Below, in pieces: positions 47,601 through 57,189 of a stretch of DNA of 64,000 nt. This stretch comes from Watersipora subatra (Eukaryota; Bryozoa; Gymnolaemata; Cheilostomatida; Watersiporidae). The notes under the pieces are model-generated. The model was not told where the DNA came from, searched no databases, and worked only from the letters and a program-made list of their open reading frames with translations. Location: the NCBI RefSeq assembly GCF_963576615.1, contig NC_088709.1:13894764-13958763 (forward strand). Direction: 5' to 3'. How positions within the stretch are numbered: position 1 is the first letter of the stretch; every line of letters starts with the position of its first letter. The position numbers were made by a program, and so were the translations under genes.

Positions 47601-50600
47601 AAGACAGACTTCGATACGAACAAAAAGAACGAAAGATTTAATTGTTATTGATGTAACCGAATCTTTATTGGTGCTATTTTGTGGATCCTTTTTTACTGAT
47701 CATTTGCTGTTATGGGTTTGCGGAGATCAAAGAATATCAAAGTGGTGGTCAAACAGATGTAGCATTCAATTAAAGGATGGCGCTCCATTTATCAACCCTT
47801 CTTAAATAGTGGCCGTCAAATAGAGGTGGCGTTCACATAAAGGTTTTTACGGTATCTTAGCTTCCTTAAAATTTAATTCAGGCAAATAAGAAATTGGAGG
47901 GTGCTTGTTCTGGTTTGACCAAATTCCAGCCAAGGTTCAAAGTTAAGTTTCTAAGAATCAATACAAATGAAAACATATACAAAAGAATTGAACTGTTATG
48001 AACCATTAAATTAAACCATAACTGTCACGAACAACTTTTATCGTTGTTCCTAGGTAAATCAGACACGCTAATTCCGATTTTGTACTCAAAATAAAAATTA
48101 GTCCACTAACCTTCAGTCATTTAGGCTTTTTTAAAGCGTTTCAATATCCGTTTTGAAAACAACACAATCGGCATTACAAGCTCTGCCTATAAATATGTGA
48201 CGAAAGCTAGCTTTTTCAGGAATAGAAGTTAGGAATGTTTAGTCCGATTTAGAATAATAGAGATGGGTGTCTTAAAACCCATTATTATCTAAATCCAGCC
48301 TGTAAAATAATTTCAGATTTTTATGAAAGGTATATAAACTATTTAAAATTGCTCGTAGCTTGTTACATGACGTTTAAATGGGCTGGACGCCGAGGAAAAT
48401 GAGCTCAAAAAGAGCGGTTTTATCACAAACTAGCGTTGTTATCGCGCTTTTTTAAATATGCAATGTTAAATAGCTCATCTACCTTAGCTATTTGAGGTAG
48501 ATGAGCCAGATGAGGTTTGACCCATATCTATTATTCTAAATCGGTCTAAACATCCCTTCGTAACTTCTGTTACTAAAAAGCTAGGTTACGTCACGTATTT
48601 ATGGGCGGAGCTTGTTATGCCGATCGTGTTGTTTTCAAGACCAATATTAAAACGCTGTAAAAAAGCCTTCATTACTCTGAAAGTTAGTGGACTAATCTTT
48701 ATTTTGAGTACAAAATTGGAATCAGCGTGTCTGATTCACCTAGTAAATACAATAAAAGTTGTTCGTGACAGTTATGGTTTAAGTAAAACAGCCATAACAG
48801 TCTAAAAGAAGGCACCGAAATGTTATTATAGCGTCATATGTACTTTTGAAATTACTAAATTGAATATAATATTATAATATATAATAAATTTAAAATTACA
48901 CTAAATTTCAGCTTAGTAAGTGCTAATAAGTTTCAAAAATTGTATGATGCATGGTCATTTTAGTAGCATTTTCATTTATATATTCTTGACAAGTTACTCT
49001 TTTACTTAGGCAACATGTAGATCATACCAACAGCTTGCAAAATAAAATGATTAATTAGTTGAATAGAGATGACATAGGTAGAATGTTGCCTTTCGAGACA
49101 TGTCAAACAGGTTTTGGAAATGTCAAACAGGTTTAGAATATCAAACAAGGATTGGTAGTGTCAAACGTGTGTAGAGAGTGTCAACCAGAGGAAGCGTCAA
49201 AGGGGTGTTGGAGTGTCAATTGTCAAACAGGTGCACAAGTATCAGACAGGTGTAGAGAGTGTCAAACAGGTGTAGAGAGTGTCAAACAGGTGAGGGGAGT
49301 GTCAAACAAGGTTACGTATGTCAAAATTCATTTCAGTCCATACTAGTCTCAATATCAAATCCTAACATGTGGCATGCATGAGGGATAACTTCATCCATGG
49401 CCACTACAGCTTTGAATTAGAATATTGCTACAACCAATCAATAAGAGTGACAGCTCCCTGTATGCATGGAATACAAGAGTGAGCCCTTAGGCCTAAGCTC
49501 TGTCATTCCTCTGCACTAAATACTTATGCAAACATTGCAAATATAACCAAAAAATCAATGATGAAGTCATCCACATGACTGATTGAGTACGCCTAGTGGC
49601 TGCTTTGACTCCCATATTGACTATGTAGGCAAATCACAGCCACCTTAGGAATTCATTTCTAACAAACTTCCTCCTTTCACTTTCAGCTGTTACAAAGTAT
49701 AAAACAGAAAAAACAGATGCAAAAACAAAAATTTAAATTTGACATTAGAATGACATGAGATTTTAAAATAGCCAAACTGCAACTCTTTGGCCGTTTAAAA
49801 ATCATGTTAAATTTCTAGTAAGCTGCAAATAAAAATTCAAATTTCCTTAAAGAAATGACATAGCCACTCCAATGCATACAATGTGAATTAACTACACGTG
49901 CAAAATCCCATCCTTAGAATTGAGGTAACTAATTCTATTCAACAGTTGATATGAACAGATAATAATATCACTGAAATATGAAATTAAAAATATACTCAAG
50001 TAATTTTTGTATAAAAAGAGCAATTAGAAATTAGAGCATACCTTCCATATCCACAACTCGCCCTGCCTTTTTAAGACATGAGACTGCCTCATCGTGAGAA
50101 GCGTGCCGGAGGTCTTGACCATTTACAGATATAATCGCATCTCCAACATACAATTGTTTTGTGATGTCAGCAGCAAGTCCTTTGAATATTTTACTTACAA
50201 TTATCGGCATTTTATTTTCTCGACCACCTTTAATACTAATGCCAAGTCCATTTTGATCTTCTTTCACAACTCTGACTAGGCGCTTCTGTCCAGATAAAAT
50301 TGCCTCTGGAAGATCTGATTCTAACCGAGGAGAACTAGGCATTGCAGAGTCATGAGTGAAAAATTGCACCGGGTTGTTATCTGAATCCGAATCATTCCCG
50401 GCACTTGATCCAGAGTATCTGCCTCTGGTGCTTGTGCTGGGAAATCTAGGTGAGTAATCTCCATTGCTGCCATTTGAAAACACATTGTCATATGCCGGAG
50501 AAACAGCAGACGTGCTGCGTATGTCGTCTTCACTTTCTAAAGTTATGAGTAAATTACTGTCGTTTAACGAAACACTAACTGGGACCCACTGCTGCCGAAC

Positions 50601-50642
50601 GAATAATTGCAACAAGCCCGTCCTATTGACTAATGCAGCCAT
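32624..50642 (-). CDS. Syntrophin (alpha/beta type), 543 aa, 6 coding exons
   Basis: Syntrophins are membrane-cytoskeleton adaptors that bind dystrophin/dystrobrevin and recruit channels and kinases through a PDZ domain. Exons in transcript order: 50642-50042, 45448-45030, 37836-37694, 34592-34396, 34208-34030, 32716-32624; all phases fit. Domains: first half of PH1 (1-38), a Ser/Asp-rich insert, PDZ (about 121-198, carboxylate loop GLGI at 132-135, strand [11 protein letters not shown]), second half of PH1 beginning [11 protein letters not shown] (about 201-300), PH2 (about 330-440, TEKDMLLY and ESHTFRVES), and the C-terminal syntrophin-unique domain ending [22 protein letters not shown]. 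Length and the PDZ-split PH1 match alpha/beta rather than gamma syntrophins. The donor of exon 5 could instead be six bases earlier (GAG|GTGAAG), removing two residues. Confidence 0.95.
32966..33085 (+). mobile_element. tRNA-derived SINE (family with GGGCATCCAGC body)
   Basis: The head AGCAGCCGTGGTCCAGTGGT then TAATGTGCCAAC holds a good A box; TTGGTGGTTCGTCACAC is the B box. The body reads AAGGAGGGCATCCAGCCATA. It is intronic in syntrophin, 250 bp upstream of the last exon. Family assignment is by resemblance only. Confidence 0.65.
36494..36592. mobile_element. 99-bp MITE with CCGTAAAACCTCTATTTGAA ends
   Basis: The termini CCGTAAAACCTCTATTTGAATG and CATTCAAATAGAGGTTGTATGG are inverted, flanked by TA duplications (36492-36493, 36593-36594). 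Relatives end at 46446-46544, 47852 and 52812. TA targets suggest the Tc1/mariner or pogo group; no coding sequence. Confidence 0.75.
37876..38810. repeat. 25-bp minisatellite, about 37 copies
   Basis: The unit is AGCACTAGTAGAGGGATACC plus ATGTC, with A/G and T/C variants. It begins about 40 bp upstream of the syntrophin exon starting at 37836 (minus strand). Read in the sense of that gene, units carry TGCTGACATGG and CTCTACTAG, resembling a branch point and a 3' splice site. Confidence 0.92.
38916..39026 (-). mobile_element. Helitron-like 3' end, reverse orientation
   Basis: On the minus strand the end reads TTTTTATTACCCGTGCAACG, CAGGGCATTCACCTAA, then T: the family hairpin followed by CTAA. 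It directly follows the 25-bp array. A forward-oriented relative (TTATTACCAGTGCAGTGGGG ... CACCTAG) ends next to it at 39071. Confidence 0.55.
39027..39071 (+). mobile_element. Helitron-like 3' end fragment
   Basis: TTTTTTATTACCAGTGCAGT, a short hairpin region and TTCACCTAG followed by T. Only the terminal piece is recognisable. Confidence 0.45.
39145..39285 (+). mobile_element. tRNA-derived SINE fragment
   Basis: A B-box-like GGTTCCGAAATCGAATCC near 39217 is followed by the body end GGACAGACACTCAAATTTAT, the tail shared with the SINEs near 29880 and 45930. The A-box half is poorly preserved. Confidence 0.5.
39362..41265. repeat. 110-bp tandem array, about 17 copies, near-identical
   Basis: ATATCATGAAAGAAGTGTTT recurs every 110 bp from 39491; the first copy (39362-39490) differs slightly and the last breaks off at about 41265. 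Inner copies appear identical, which points to recent expansion or strong homogenisation. The unit is the reverse complement of the core found once or twice at 13766-13900, 43610-43760 and 53860-53990. Confidence 0.95.
41754..42206. mobile_element. Harbinger-like MITE, 453 bp, with clean TGA duplication
   Basis: The inverted termini are AGGCAGGTTCACACTATATC and TATAGTGTGAACCAGCCT. TGA flanks both sides (41751-41753, 42207-42209). The inverted relative at about 43140-43160 has the unfilled site CTTGAAGGA, so the duplication is confirmed inside the window. A 3-bp TNA duplication supports PIF/Harbinger. Confidence 0.8.
42530..42712 (+). mobile_element. tRNA-derived SINE with GTGTGCAAT leader
   Basis: A leader GTGTGCAATTGGAAAAAGGG ... 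ACAGTATATGGTAAGAGCA precedes the tRNA-like part: A box GTAGCCTTGTGGTTAGATGC, B box GAGAGTTCAAATGC, and the tail ACAGACAGACAGATGAAAAG ... GAGATTTATATTTATATA. The same leader and head occur at 43838-44050 and, reversed, at 42713-42815. Confidence 0.7.
42713..42815 (-). mobile_element. tRNA-derived SINE, reverse, truncated
   Basis: On the minus strand: leader GTGTGTGCGATTGAGAAAAG ... ATACAGTATTTGATAAGAG, then GGACTGTAGCTCAGTGGTTA with a textbook A box. It is joined tail-to-tail with the SINE at 42530-42712, and together they form the centre of the inverted composite. Confidence 0.65.
42815..43809 (+). mobile_element. Helitron-like element with about two core repeats
   Basis: This element matches the reverse complement of 39286-42530 in its unique part (for example GTACTGATTACGACGAAATA, AGTATGTGTTTGGTAAGCTA, ATCGTATACCAAATAATTTT). 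It carries about two core copies (43545-43760) in place of 17 and lacks the MITE. It ends TTTTATTACCCAAGAAATGC, GGGGCATTCACCTAG, then T at 43810. Confidence 0.65.
43838..44050 (+). mobile_element. tRNA-derived SINE with GTGTGCAAT leader, best copy
   Basis: The leader GTGTGCAATCGCAAAAAGGA ... AGTATATGGTAAGAGCAATG precedes a tRNA-like part with A box TAGCCTTGTGGTTAGGAGCG and B box GAGTTCAACCCC. The tail is GACAAACAAAAGACAAACTT then TAGGATTTATATAGAT. It starts about 28 bp after the Helitron-like 3' end at 43809. An open frame here is incidental. Confidence 0.75.
44152..44603. mobile_element. 452-bp MITE with CCCTAGGACACTT ends
   Basis: The termini CCCTAGGACACTT and AAGTGTCCTAGGG are perfect inverted repeats, flanked by TA on both sides. 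TTCGCG motifs cluster inside, as in the element at 24643-26411, which also starts CCCTA and inserts at TA; the two are probably related. No coding sequence. Intronic in syntrophin. Confidence 0.8.
45556..45660 (-). mobile_element. Helitron-like 3' end, reverse orientation
   Basis: On the minus strand: ATTCTATTGCCTGCGCAATG, CGGGGCATTTGTCTAG, then T. This is another family terminus, about 110 bp upstream of the syntrophin exon starting at 45448. The element body beyond the end is not recognisable. Confidence 0.5.
45785..45955 (+). mobile_element. tRNA-derived SINE
   Basis: The A-box-like TTAGCTTAGTGGTTCAGTTC and B-box-like AACATCAAATCC are followed by a body ending AAGACAAACACTGAGATTTA and a (TA)n tail. 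The tail is shared with the copies near 29880 and 39280. Confidence 0.6.
46112..46245. repeat. 33-bp tandem repeat, 4 copies
   Basis: GTACAGCTAAAGCTGCTATT plus GGTCAGTA is repeated four times with a few substitutions. Intronic in syntrophin. Confidence 0.85.
46446..46544. mobile_element. MITE with CCATAAAACCTCTATTTGAA end
   Basis: Same family as 36494-36592: the left end CCATAAAACCTCTATTTGAA and right end GGCGTTCAAATAGAGGCTGG are inverted, flanked by TA. The interior holds CCCTATAGTGACGGTCAAAT. Confidence 0.65.
47500..47852 (-). mobile_element. Larger relative of the CCGTAAAACCT family, right end
   Basis: It ends GTGGCGTTCACATAAAGGTT TTTACGG before TA. The segment CTATCAGCCTGATACAGTTA and GTTGTTGCTTTCCAAGTTTT about 300 bp upstream recurs near 52690-52760 in front of a similar end at 52812, so the family has a longer form. 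Left boundary uncertain. Confidence 0.5.
48015..48778. mobile_element. 764-bp foldback element flanked by TTAA
   Basis: The ends ACCATAACTGTCACGAAC and GTTCGTGACAGTTATGGT are flanked by TTAA on both sides (48011-48014, 48779-48782). Diverged inverted arms of about 270-290 bp run inward (left to about 48300, right from about 48510). TTAA targets are used by piggyBac and Kolobok elements; no transposase is present. A smaller hairpin (GCTCATCTACC / GGTAGATGAGC) lies in the centre. Confidence 0.75.
49098..49325. repeat. About 20-bp tandem repeat, GTGTCAAACAGGTGTAGAGA
   Basis: Irregular array of about eleven units, regular near 49240-49320 and degenerate before. It lies in the first syntrophin intron. 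Confidence 0.85.
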
Positions 50643-51036
50643 AACTCTTTCTCACCAGACAAATACTGTACAACAAAAACTTTTCATTCAATCCCACAAA
50701 GTTCCTATTAGTCATACGCTGAACCTTTTAAACTGCTACTGCTACCGATGACTACCCACGGCAACACCGTCAAATTGAACTGCAGCTCTTTCTCTGGTAA
50801 ACGTCCTTGAACTTTAATACGATCAGTTACTATAGCCTCCTATGCCATCTAAATAAAGTATTTCGTTTGAATGTGCACTTACTAATTTAATATTAAATAT
50901 ATTTTGCAGTTTTAAATGTTTATTAACATATTAAAAATTTATTTATACCAACTTGCAAATTCTGTACTTTTGTTGTAGTCAAATACATGAATGAGATTGC
51001 GTCGTCGGTTCGTAAACAGGAGACGATTTCCGTGCC
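50643..51036. promoter_or_regulatory. Shared upstream region of syntrophin and ALKBH4
   Basis: The start codons of syntrophin (minus, 50642) and ALKBH4 (plus, 51037) face away from each other with 394 bp between them. No other gene lies here, so both promoters must share this space unless either gene has an untranslated first exon elsewhere. I see no convincing TATA box or CpG cluster. Confidence 0.5.
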
Positions 51037-54000
51037 ATGAATTCCAAAACATGCTCTTGCAAAGGAATACGGACATGCTTGCTTTGCGAGAGTGAAAAGC
51101 AAGATGTAGTTTCTAATGGTAACACAAAAACTGAGGCAAGGACTAGAAAACTAACGATCAATGAAAAATTGATTCCTCAAATATTTTAAACGAATGAATG
51201 TTAGCAAAATCAAGTTCGAGTAAAAGTATTAATATTGTTATACAGGTATAACTAGGCTATGTAAATTGAAATTTTTGCAACCAACTTAACACGATAAGCA
51301 TTTTCTAAATCACATTCGACAACAAATACGTACAAGCAATAAAATTGCCAAAACCCACCACGTGACTAAAATAGCGTGGATGTATGTGTGCGACTGATTT
51401 GTATTGAGTTTATAATCTCAGAACAACTAGGCCTATTCGTTGACAGTGACAAATCTTAAAACGAAAAAGGACAACATGTTAAGCGTGAGCAGAATATAAG
51501 GACAATGAGAACCTACAAACCAACCTGAAAGAAATGCAACCTATAAACAATATGAGAAAAACATCATACGAACAATTTGAAGTGTTGTGTGATTGGAAAA
51601 TAAGTTAAAATTGTGGGTTGAAAGTTGAATATGATGAAGATCATATTACAATGGCTCAAGTTTTGCATAACATTTTTGTATGAGCAAAATGAGTTGCAGC
51701 TATGAACTCAAATGGCCATTTAGTTCATATGATGCAAACTATTAGAGTACGAGTCTAGATAGTGAGCTTGGCATGATGCAGGTTACATGCGATGTATTTA
51801 GTTTACTGTTTCTTACCCTGAACATCAAATGATCACAACCAGATGTCAAAATAAATGGAATATGTAAATGTTGGCTGGGCTATGTAAAATGTATATATCC
51901 AATGCATGAAAAAAATGACTCGGCAGCCAATGGTTTTGGGCGCATGACTTGACAGATTAGTTAGGAAAGCTGGGGTCGAGGTTTGTCTATGGGGGTTTCC
52001 TGAGGGACCTTTGACAGAATTCTGTCTAGACTTGGACTCATTTGGATGATTACGAGCGTACAATGACGTTTATCCTACTAAGGGATGAGAGAGTTTACCA
52101 AGCAATACTTGTTTATGCCATGTTGATAGTTGCCGACAAGAGTTGTTCTGCAAATGGTCCAACCGGACAACTTGGCCAGAAGAGCTGTGTCACTCATAAC
52201 TAGGAACATAGCTGCCTTTTTTCTATCTTTGAAGTCCTGAAATGTAGTAAAAATTTCTCGCCTGACAAATAATATAAAGCTAGATCCTATTTTAAAACAT
52301 AAGTACTTAGCAAGTTTATGCTGATTACAAACGACAATCGCTTTCTAAGATGCAAATTTATATTTGTTTAAAACATATGTGGAAGCAAAGAGGTAAGGTG
52401 ATAAAGTAATTCGCAATTACATCAAGCAAATGGAGCTAGCATTATTAATTCTCAATACCTATTTAGACGATTACTAATTAAACTATTTTCCGATGTACTA
52501 AACAAATAAAAATGCTCCCAGAGTGAGAATCTTGAGCATTACATCTTTAGCATTTACTATTTCTATTTCTGACCCCTTAATGCACATTCATTCTAGATTC
52601 AGATCATTGCATAACTGGCGCGCTCATTAATTCCCATTCAATGAAGCCTTGAATTGCATTTTTTGCCATTGAGGCACTTGATGGTTTTAAAAAGGAACTG
52701 CTATTAGCCTGAAACAGTTATTAATTATTTCTATGGTGTTGCTTTCAAAGTTTCAACCTTTATTTCATCGTGGCGATCAAATAGGAGTGGCATTCATTTA
52801 GAGGTTTTACGGTAAATTAAAAACATACTGTAAATTCTTGTGTTTAAGTCGCCCCTGTGAACCTAAATTCTTTTTGAAAGATTTGAGATGCGGTTTATAC
52901 ATGCCATCTAAAGATTATGCCTGTAAACTTCTCATGACGCTTGGCGTAAGGTACTTTTTAGAATGTGTGAATGTTAAAATAATTTATTCAGCAATAAAAC
53001 GCAAGGAAATATCCAATACTTGTAGTGGCGTAAGGTCTTTTGTCGTTGCCACTATCATGCGATTTTTCCAGCACTGCATTCCATTCGTCGAACTGCTCTT
53101 CGTCGATGCTAAAAACTGCAGCAGCATTTTGGTTGGCAATTTGCAAAGCTACATTCACAACTTTCAATTTAAATGAAGCGTCATATTTGACCCTTCTCGA
53201 TGACATTGGTTACAAATGTCACTTGCTGATTTGATACTTGTTTTCTGTGGTTTGCTGTGGAAAGGCAAAGCACTTTCTTTACAAAGGTGAAAACAATCAT
53301 TGGTCGATTGCCACTTCGTCAGCCAACGCGTGTGTGTGTGTGTTATTTTTTTTGAATTTTTTAAAAATCTGATTTTTTTACTAAATTCTTTTTTTAAATT
53401 TGTATTTTTGCAAATGTGCTGTTTTAATTTCAAATATAGCGTTACACTCCTATTACCAGTTTTTCTCAAGGTTTGCTTGCTAAATCTGTAACATTTCAAA
53501 GGCTAAATGCTTTTCACGTAGACAATTGTATTATCTCGAGTAGGAATTGCCTTAACATTCTATCTTTGTTTGGTCAGACAAAGTATTAGACAAAGACAGT
53601 TCAATGTCTCATTTTTACGTTTGTACAAGTGTCGAGAGGTGTCAGTACCGTCCATCAAAACTTTGAGTACAACAAACTTCTGCTGCAACAGGAACTTTTT
53701 TATATACACACTTCTATTTAGTCATAGCTATTATTAATTCAATATATCCACGATTTGTATTTTGTTTTCTCAATTCGTATTTATAGTATCAGAATCAAAT
53801 CATTTTTCATTGTATTCGTCGCAAAACAGATTTTCTAGCCATTACTTGCTAATTAATTCACATTCAAACACCTTTACAGTTGTTTTATTTTTTCTTAATT
53901 AAGCTGCACAAACAGTCTTCTCATGATATGAAGTTTAAAAGTTAGAATGATAAATGTTGTCTATGTTAAAACGAAATTTTGTCAGATGACTTTTTTACCT

Positions 54001-56120
54001 GGGCAACGCCGGGCATTCAGCTAGTCTTACATATATATTCATTCATGAATATGTTGTTTGTCTGCCTATAGAGATCAGGCTACAAGAAACTATGACTTAC
54101 ACTGAACACCTGTGTGGCATGTAATGTAATGTGGTATTAGCTATCTTAATGCTTTTTATAAAGTCATCATGACTTTCTGAATTCATCTGTCGTTCTACAT
54201 GGCTAGGAAGAGTGATAAAATCAGATAAAACTTCTCACAAACTTGGTTGTTCTTGTTTACTGGTTCATGGAGTCATTTCATGACCTAATCTATAAAAATT
54301 AGTTGCTTTCTCGCATGTGTGTTTCAAGGTTTGTTGTATAACATGATCGGCCTTCCCTAAAAAAGATTTTACGTGACCACACTATTGTAGCGCCACTGCT
54401 TCACGTTATGTGTGCATTTCAGGCAAGTGAACATACAGACACATGGTATTATTGTATAGAGTGCAAGGACAAGGCTTACAAGAGTTCCTGTGACCATGTC
54501 AAGCACAATAACCATGAATACCTTACTATACAAGGTATGTTTGTCAATGACTTCTTTATGGGCGAATGACACGATAATATGTTGATTGATTAGATGAAGT
54601 TTTAATGAATAGACAGTTTAATGAGTGTCTTCACTACATATTTACAGGAAATAGACTGATTCCTCATAAATTAAGCATTCAACATATAAGGTCAAAGGTC
54701 ATTCAATATATAAGGTCAAAGCTATACTCAAAGCTACATAAAGCTGAATAAGCATAATATCACAACACGCTCAAACATATGCATATAACTCACTTGTGTT
54801 TGGTCGTTTAAATATTATTTGGGATTTTTTAAAAAAAAACCCGAGTTTGTGAGCTCAAGAACACACACAAACCAACCATTGGTAATAAACCGTGTCTCAC
54901 ACATTTTGTAAACTGTCTGACCAAAACCAGCTGCTGGTTTATGTGTGTAATACTTTTTGGTATTCGTAATCATAAACAATATTATGTTTTTCGTTACATG
55001 CCAAAAGAAAGAAAATATGAAAAGACAGAAATCAGAAATTATTTTAGTGCGTTGAACAACTGCGGTTTAAAAGGTGTAATCGCGTATGAGGTCAGACTGA
55101 ATGATTGAAATCCCACAATGCTTAAAAGTACATCTTTGGCATCAAATTTAATCCATTGATTCCTTAACAGAGTTTCCTGGTAGCAAGGGATGCAAAACCT
55201 TGTAAGAGTTATTTTCCCTGTATTTTGATTGAAGAGTACAACTCCAATTGAAATTCTTTTTAGGTTGTAAACAAGTCTCAAGTTGTAGTCATGTGTTGCA
55301 GAATAACACCCACCACAATGAAGTAAACATGGTTAATATTTTCAGTACTTCATTGTTTCATTGTAAGAATGTTGTCTCAGCACTGATAACGTTTTGGGTT
55401 ACATGCATTTACTATACACTGTAATACATAATTTGACCATGGTAATGCCTTTAAGCAGAGTTGTTGGCACTTGTTATTTATTTGTGTTTTTTTGCAGGTG
55501 TATTAATAATTCCAGAATTCATTTCTAATGCAGAGGAGGTGCATATTGTCAATGAAATAGATAAAATACCATGGGTTGACTCTCAATCGGGGAGACGAAA
55601 ACAGGACTTTGGCCCAAAAGTTAATTTCAAAAAGAAAAAACTCAAACTTGGTAGCTTTACTGGATTTCCCGAGCATAGTAAAGTGCTCCTGGAGCGTATG
55701 AAAGAAGTTGAGGCGCTGTCAGATTTTTTGCCGGTAGAAATGTGTAATCTTGAATATGAACCATTGAAAGGTGCCTCTATAGACCCACACTTTGATGACT
55801 TTTGGCTTTGGGGCGATCGTCTCGTTACATTCAATTTGCTGTCCAACACGAGCTACACTCTCACGCAGACAGACTCTCCGAACGAGATTATTCTTCCACT
55901 GCCAGCACGATGCCTCGCTGTGATCTATGGCGACGCTAGGAATAAATGGATGCATTCTATTGCGAGGCATCACATAAGTTCCAGAAGAATTGGCATTACT
56001 GTAAGAGAACTGACTCCTCAATTTCTAGAAGGTGGGTCATCCGAGTCGCTAGGGAAGGAACTCCTTGCTACTGCTGCTCAAACATGGATGCCACCTCTAC
56101 AGATAATTCGCACGACATAA
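51037..56120 (+). CDS. ALKBH4: ALKBH4, Fe(II)/2-oxoglutarate dioxygenase, 3 exons
   Basis: ALKBH4 is an AlkB-family dioxygenase reported to act on actin monomethyl-lysine and possibly nucleic acid. Exon 1 starts at ATG 51037 with the family's N-terminal cysteine motif (CSCKGIRTCLLCE). Exon 2 ends at 54534 and carries WYYCIECKDKAYKSSCDH. Exon 3 is 55498-56120. The core has SQSGRRKQDFGPKVNF, the iron ligands H and D in IDPHFDD, the LWGDRLV strand, and the distal His and 2OG-binding Arg in WMHSIARHHISSRRIGITVREL-like order (shown in two parts: WMHSIARHHI, RRIGITVREL). The exon 1/2 junction is ambiguous: donor 51105 with acceptor 54423 (267 aa) or donor 51118 with acceptor 54391 (282 aa); both keep phase. 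Human ALKBH4 is 302 aa. Confidence 0.92.
52690..52812 (-). mobile_element. CCGTAAAACCT-family element, right end
   Basis: The end GGCATTCATTTAGAGGTTTT ACGG lies before TA. The upstream CTATTAGCCTGAAACAGTTA and GTTGCTTTCAAAGTTTCAAC match the copy at 47500-47852. The other end is not clear. Confidence 0.5.
52820..53210 (-). pseudogene. Pogo-like transposase N-terminal fragment
   Basis: The minus-strand frame 53206-52988 begins MSSRRVKYDASFKLKVVNVA and continues NQNAAAVFSIDEEQFDEW. This fits the helix-turn-helix at the N-terminus of pogo/Tigger-type and related transposases (R..YdasFKLKVV..A...n..AA..F.id...v..W). The catalytic part is absent. The sequence after it, TGTGTTTAAGTCGCCCCTGT near 52840, resembles the end region of such elements. 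It is an internally deleted, inactive copy in ALKBH4 intron 1. Confidence 0.5.
53730..54024 (+). mobile_element. Helitron-like element with single core
   Basis: It contains TTCGTCGCAAAACAGATTTT and AAACACCTTTACAGTTGTTT, one core copy (CTCATGATATGAAGTTTAAA) and the terminus TTTTTTACCTGGGCAACGCC, GGGCATTCAGCTAG, then T. It appears to be a single-core version of the 42815-43809 element. It lies in ALKBH4 intron 1. Confidence 0.65.
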
Positions 56121-56334
56121 ATGATAATTTATAGTAGTTTTAAACCTTTTCCTTTTTTTGTTCATACCACTTTCTTCTATGACATCACTGCGACACTTGA
56201 ATGAAACGTATAGAAATGCAATGGTTTGCTTTATTGGGGTTGTCTTTTTATATTGCCCACTACACACGATAGAGCCCAAGACTCTAGGGATAGAAAATTC
56301 TGGTTAGCAAAAGTTGCTACTGTACATTTTTACA

Positions 56335-56340
56335 AATAAA
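56335..56340 (+). promoter_or_regulatory. Poly(A) signal AATAAA of ALKBH4
   Basis: Canonical hexamer in TTACAAATAAAATAATTG, 215 bp after the ALKBH4 stop codon. Confidence 0.6.
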
Positions 56341-56344
56341 ATAA

Positions 56345-57189
56345 TTGCTCAATAATGATATACAGTAAAAAAATATTGCTTTGCAAAAAGGTATGAGTAG
56401 ATTTCTAATAGACAGACCATCTGTTGCTATAGAATGCTGGCTCAGATCACACTTAATTATTTAACAGTTGTCTAAGATAATAAAAACTCTTTGTTTTTCT
56501 AATGCAAAATGTTTATGCAGCATCCATGGACTTAGCACCATTCCACTGAGCACACAGTGGTTAAAATCAGATCCAAATACTCTATCAAAAGTAAGAGTGT
56601 CACTAGATTCAAAACTTAGATCTGAGTCTTTTTTACAGTAGGTTATAAAAAGAGTTATTATAGGGAGTTTCCGTTACGGAATATCACATGGACAAGAATA
56701 ATAATTAAATATTAGAGACTACATGAGGTTCAAAAACAAATAAATATAAATTGATTGACTTAGTGCCGAGAGTAGAGATTGCTATTGCAAATGTTTGACT
56801 CATTGTCATGGTATAACGCTTCTCCTCATTACAATTCTACCCTTTGTCCTCTTTCATTTGTATTTCTTCATTGTCATCACAGCTTGTGTAGTCTGGTATA
56901 CTTTTTATCACTGGTCTCGTCTCATAAGTGTAACTGCAAACATATATACACACATCAGTTTTGGGAATCAGTTCATAATGTCATGTGGTTATCGAGAAGA
57001 AAATTAGTAAAAATACAACTATACATTGAACATGGTTAATCCTTTCACTGCTGTATTTTGGGTTGATGTGTACTCAGTATTTTTGCTGTGAAAGCTAGAG
57101 ATTTTGGCTTACAGCTTCAATTTAAAGTTCTTTGAGGTCAACAGAAAATTCTGCACAAAATCCATGCTTTTGAAGTATGAAAGCCATGT
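56345..57189. other. Spacer between ALKBH4 and the EGF-repeat gene
   Basis: It holds the 3' ends of the two convergent genes. Short open frames on + (56779-57039) show no recognisable protein signal. No repeat family was identified. Confidence 0.45.
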
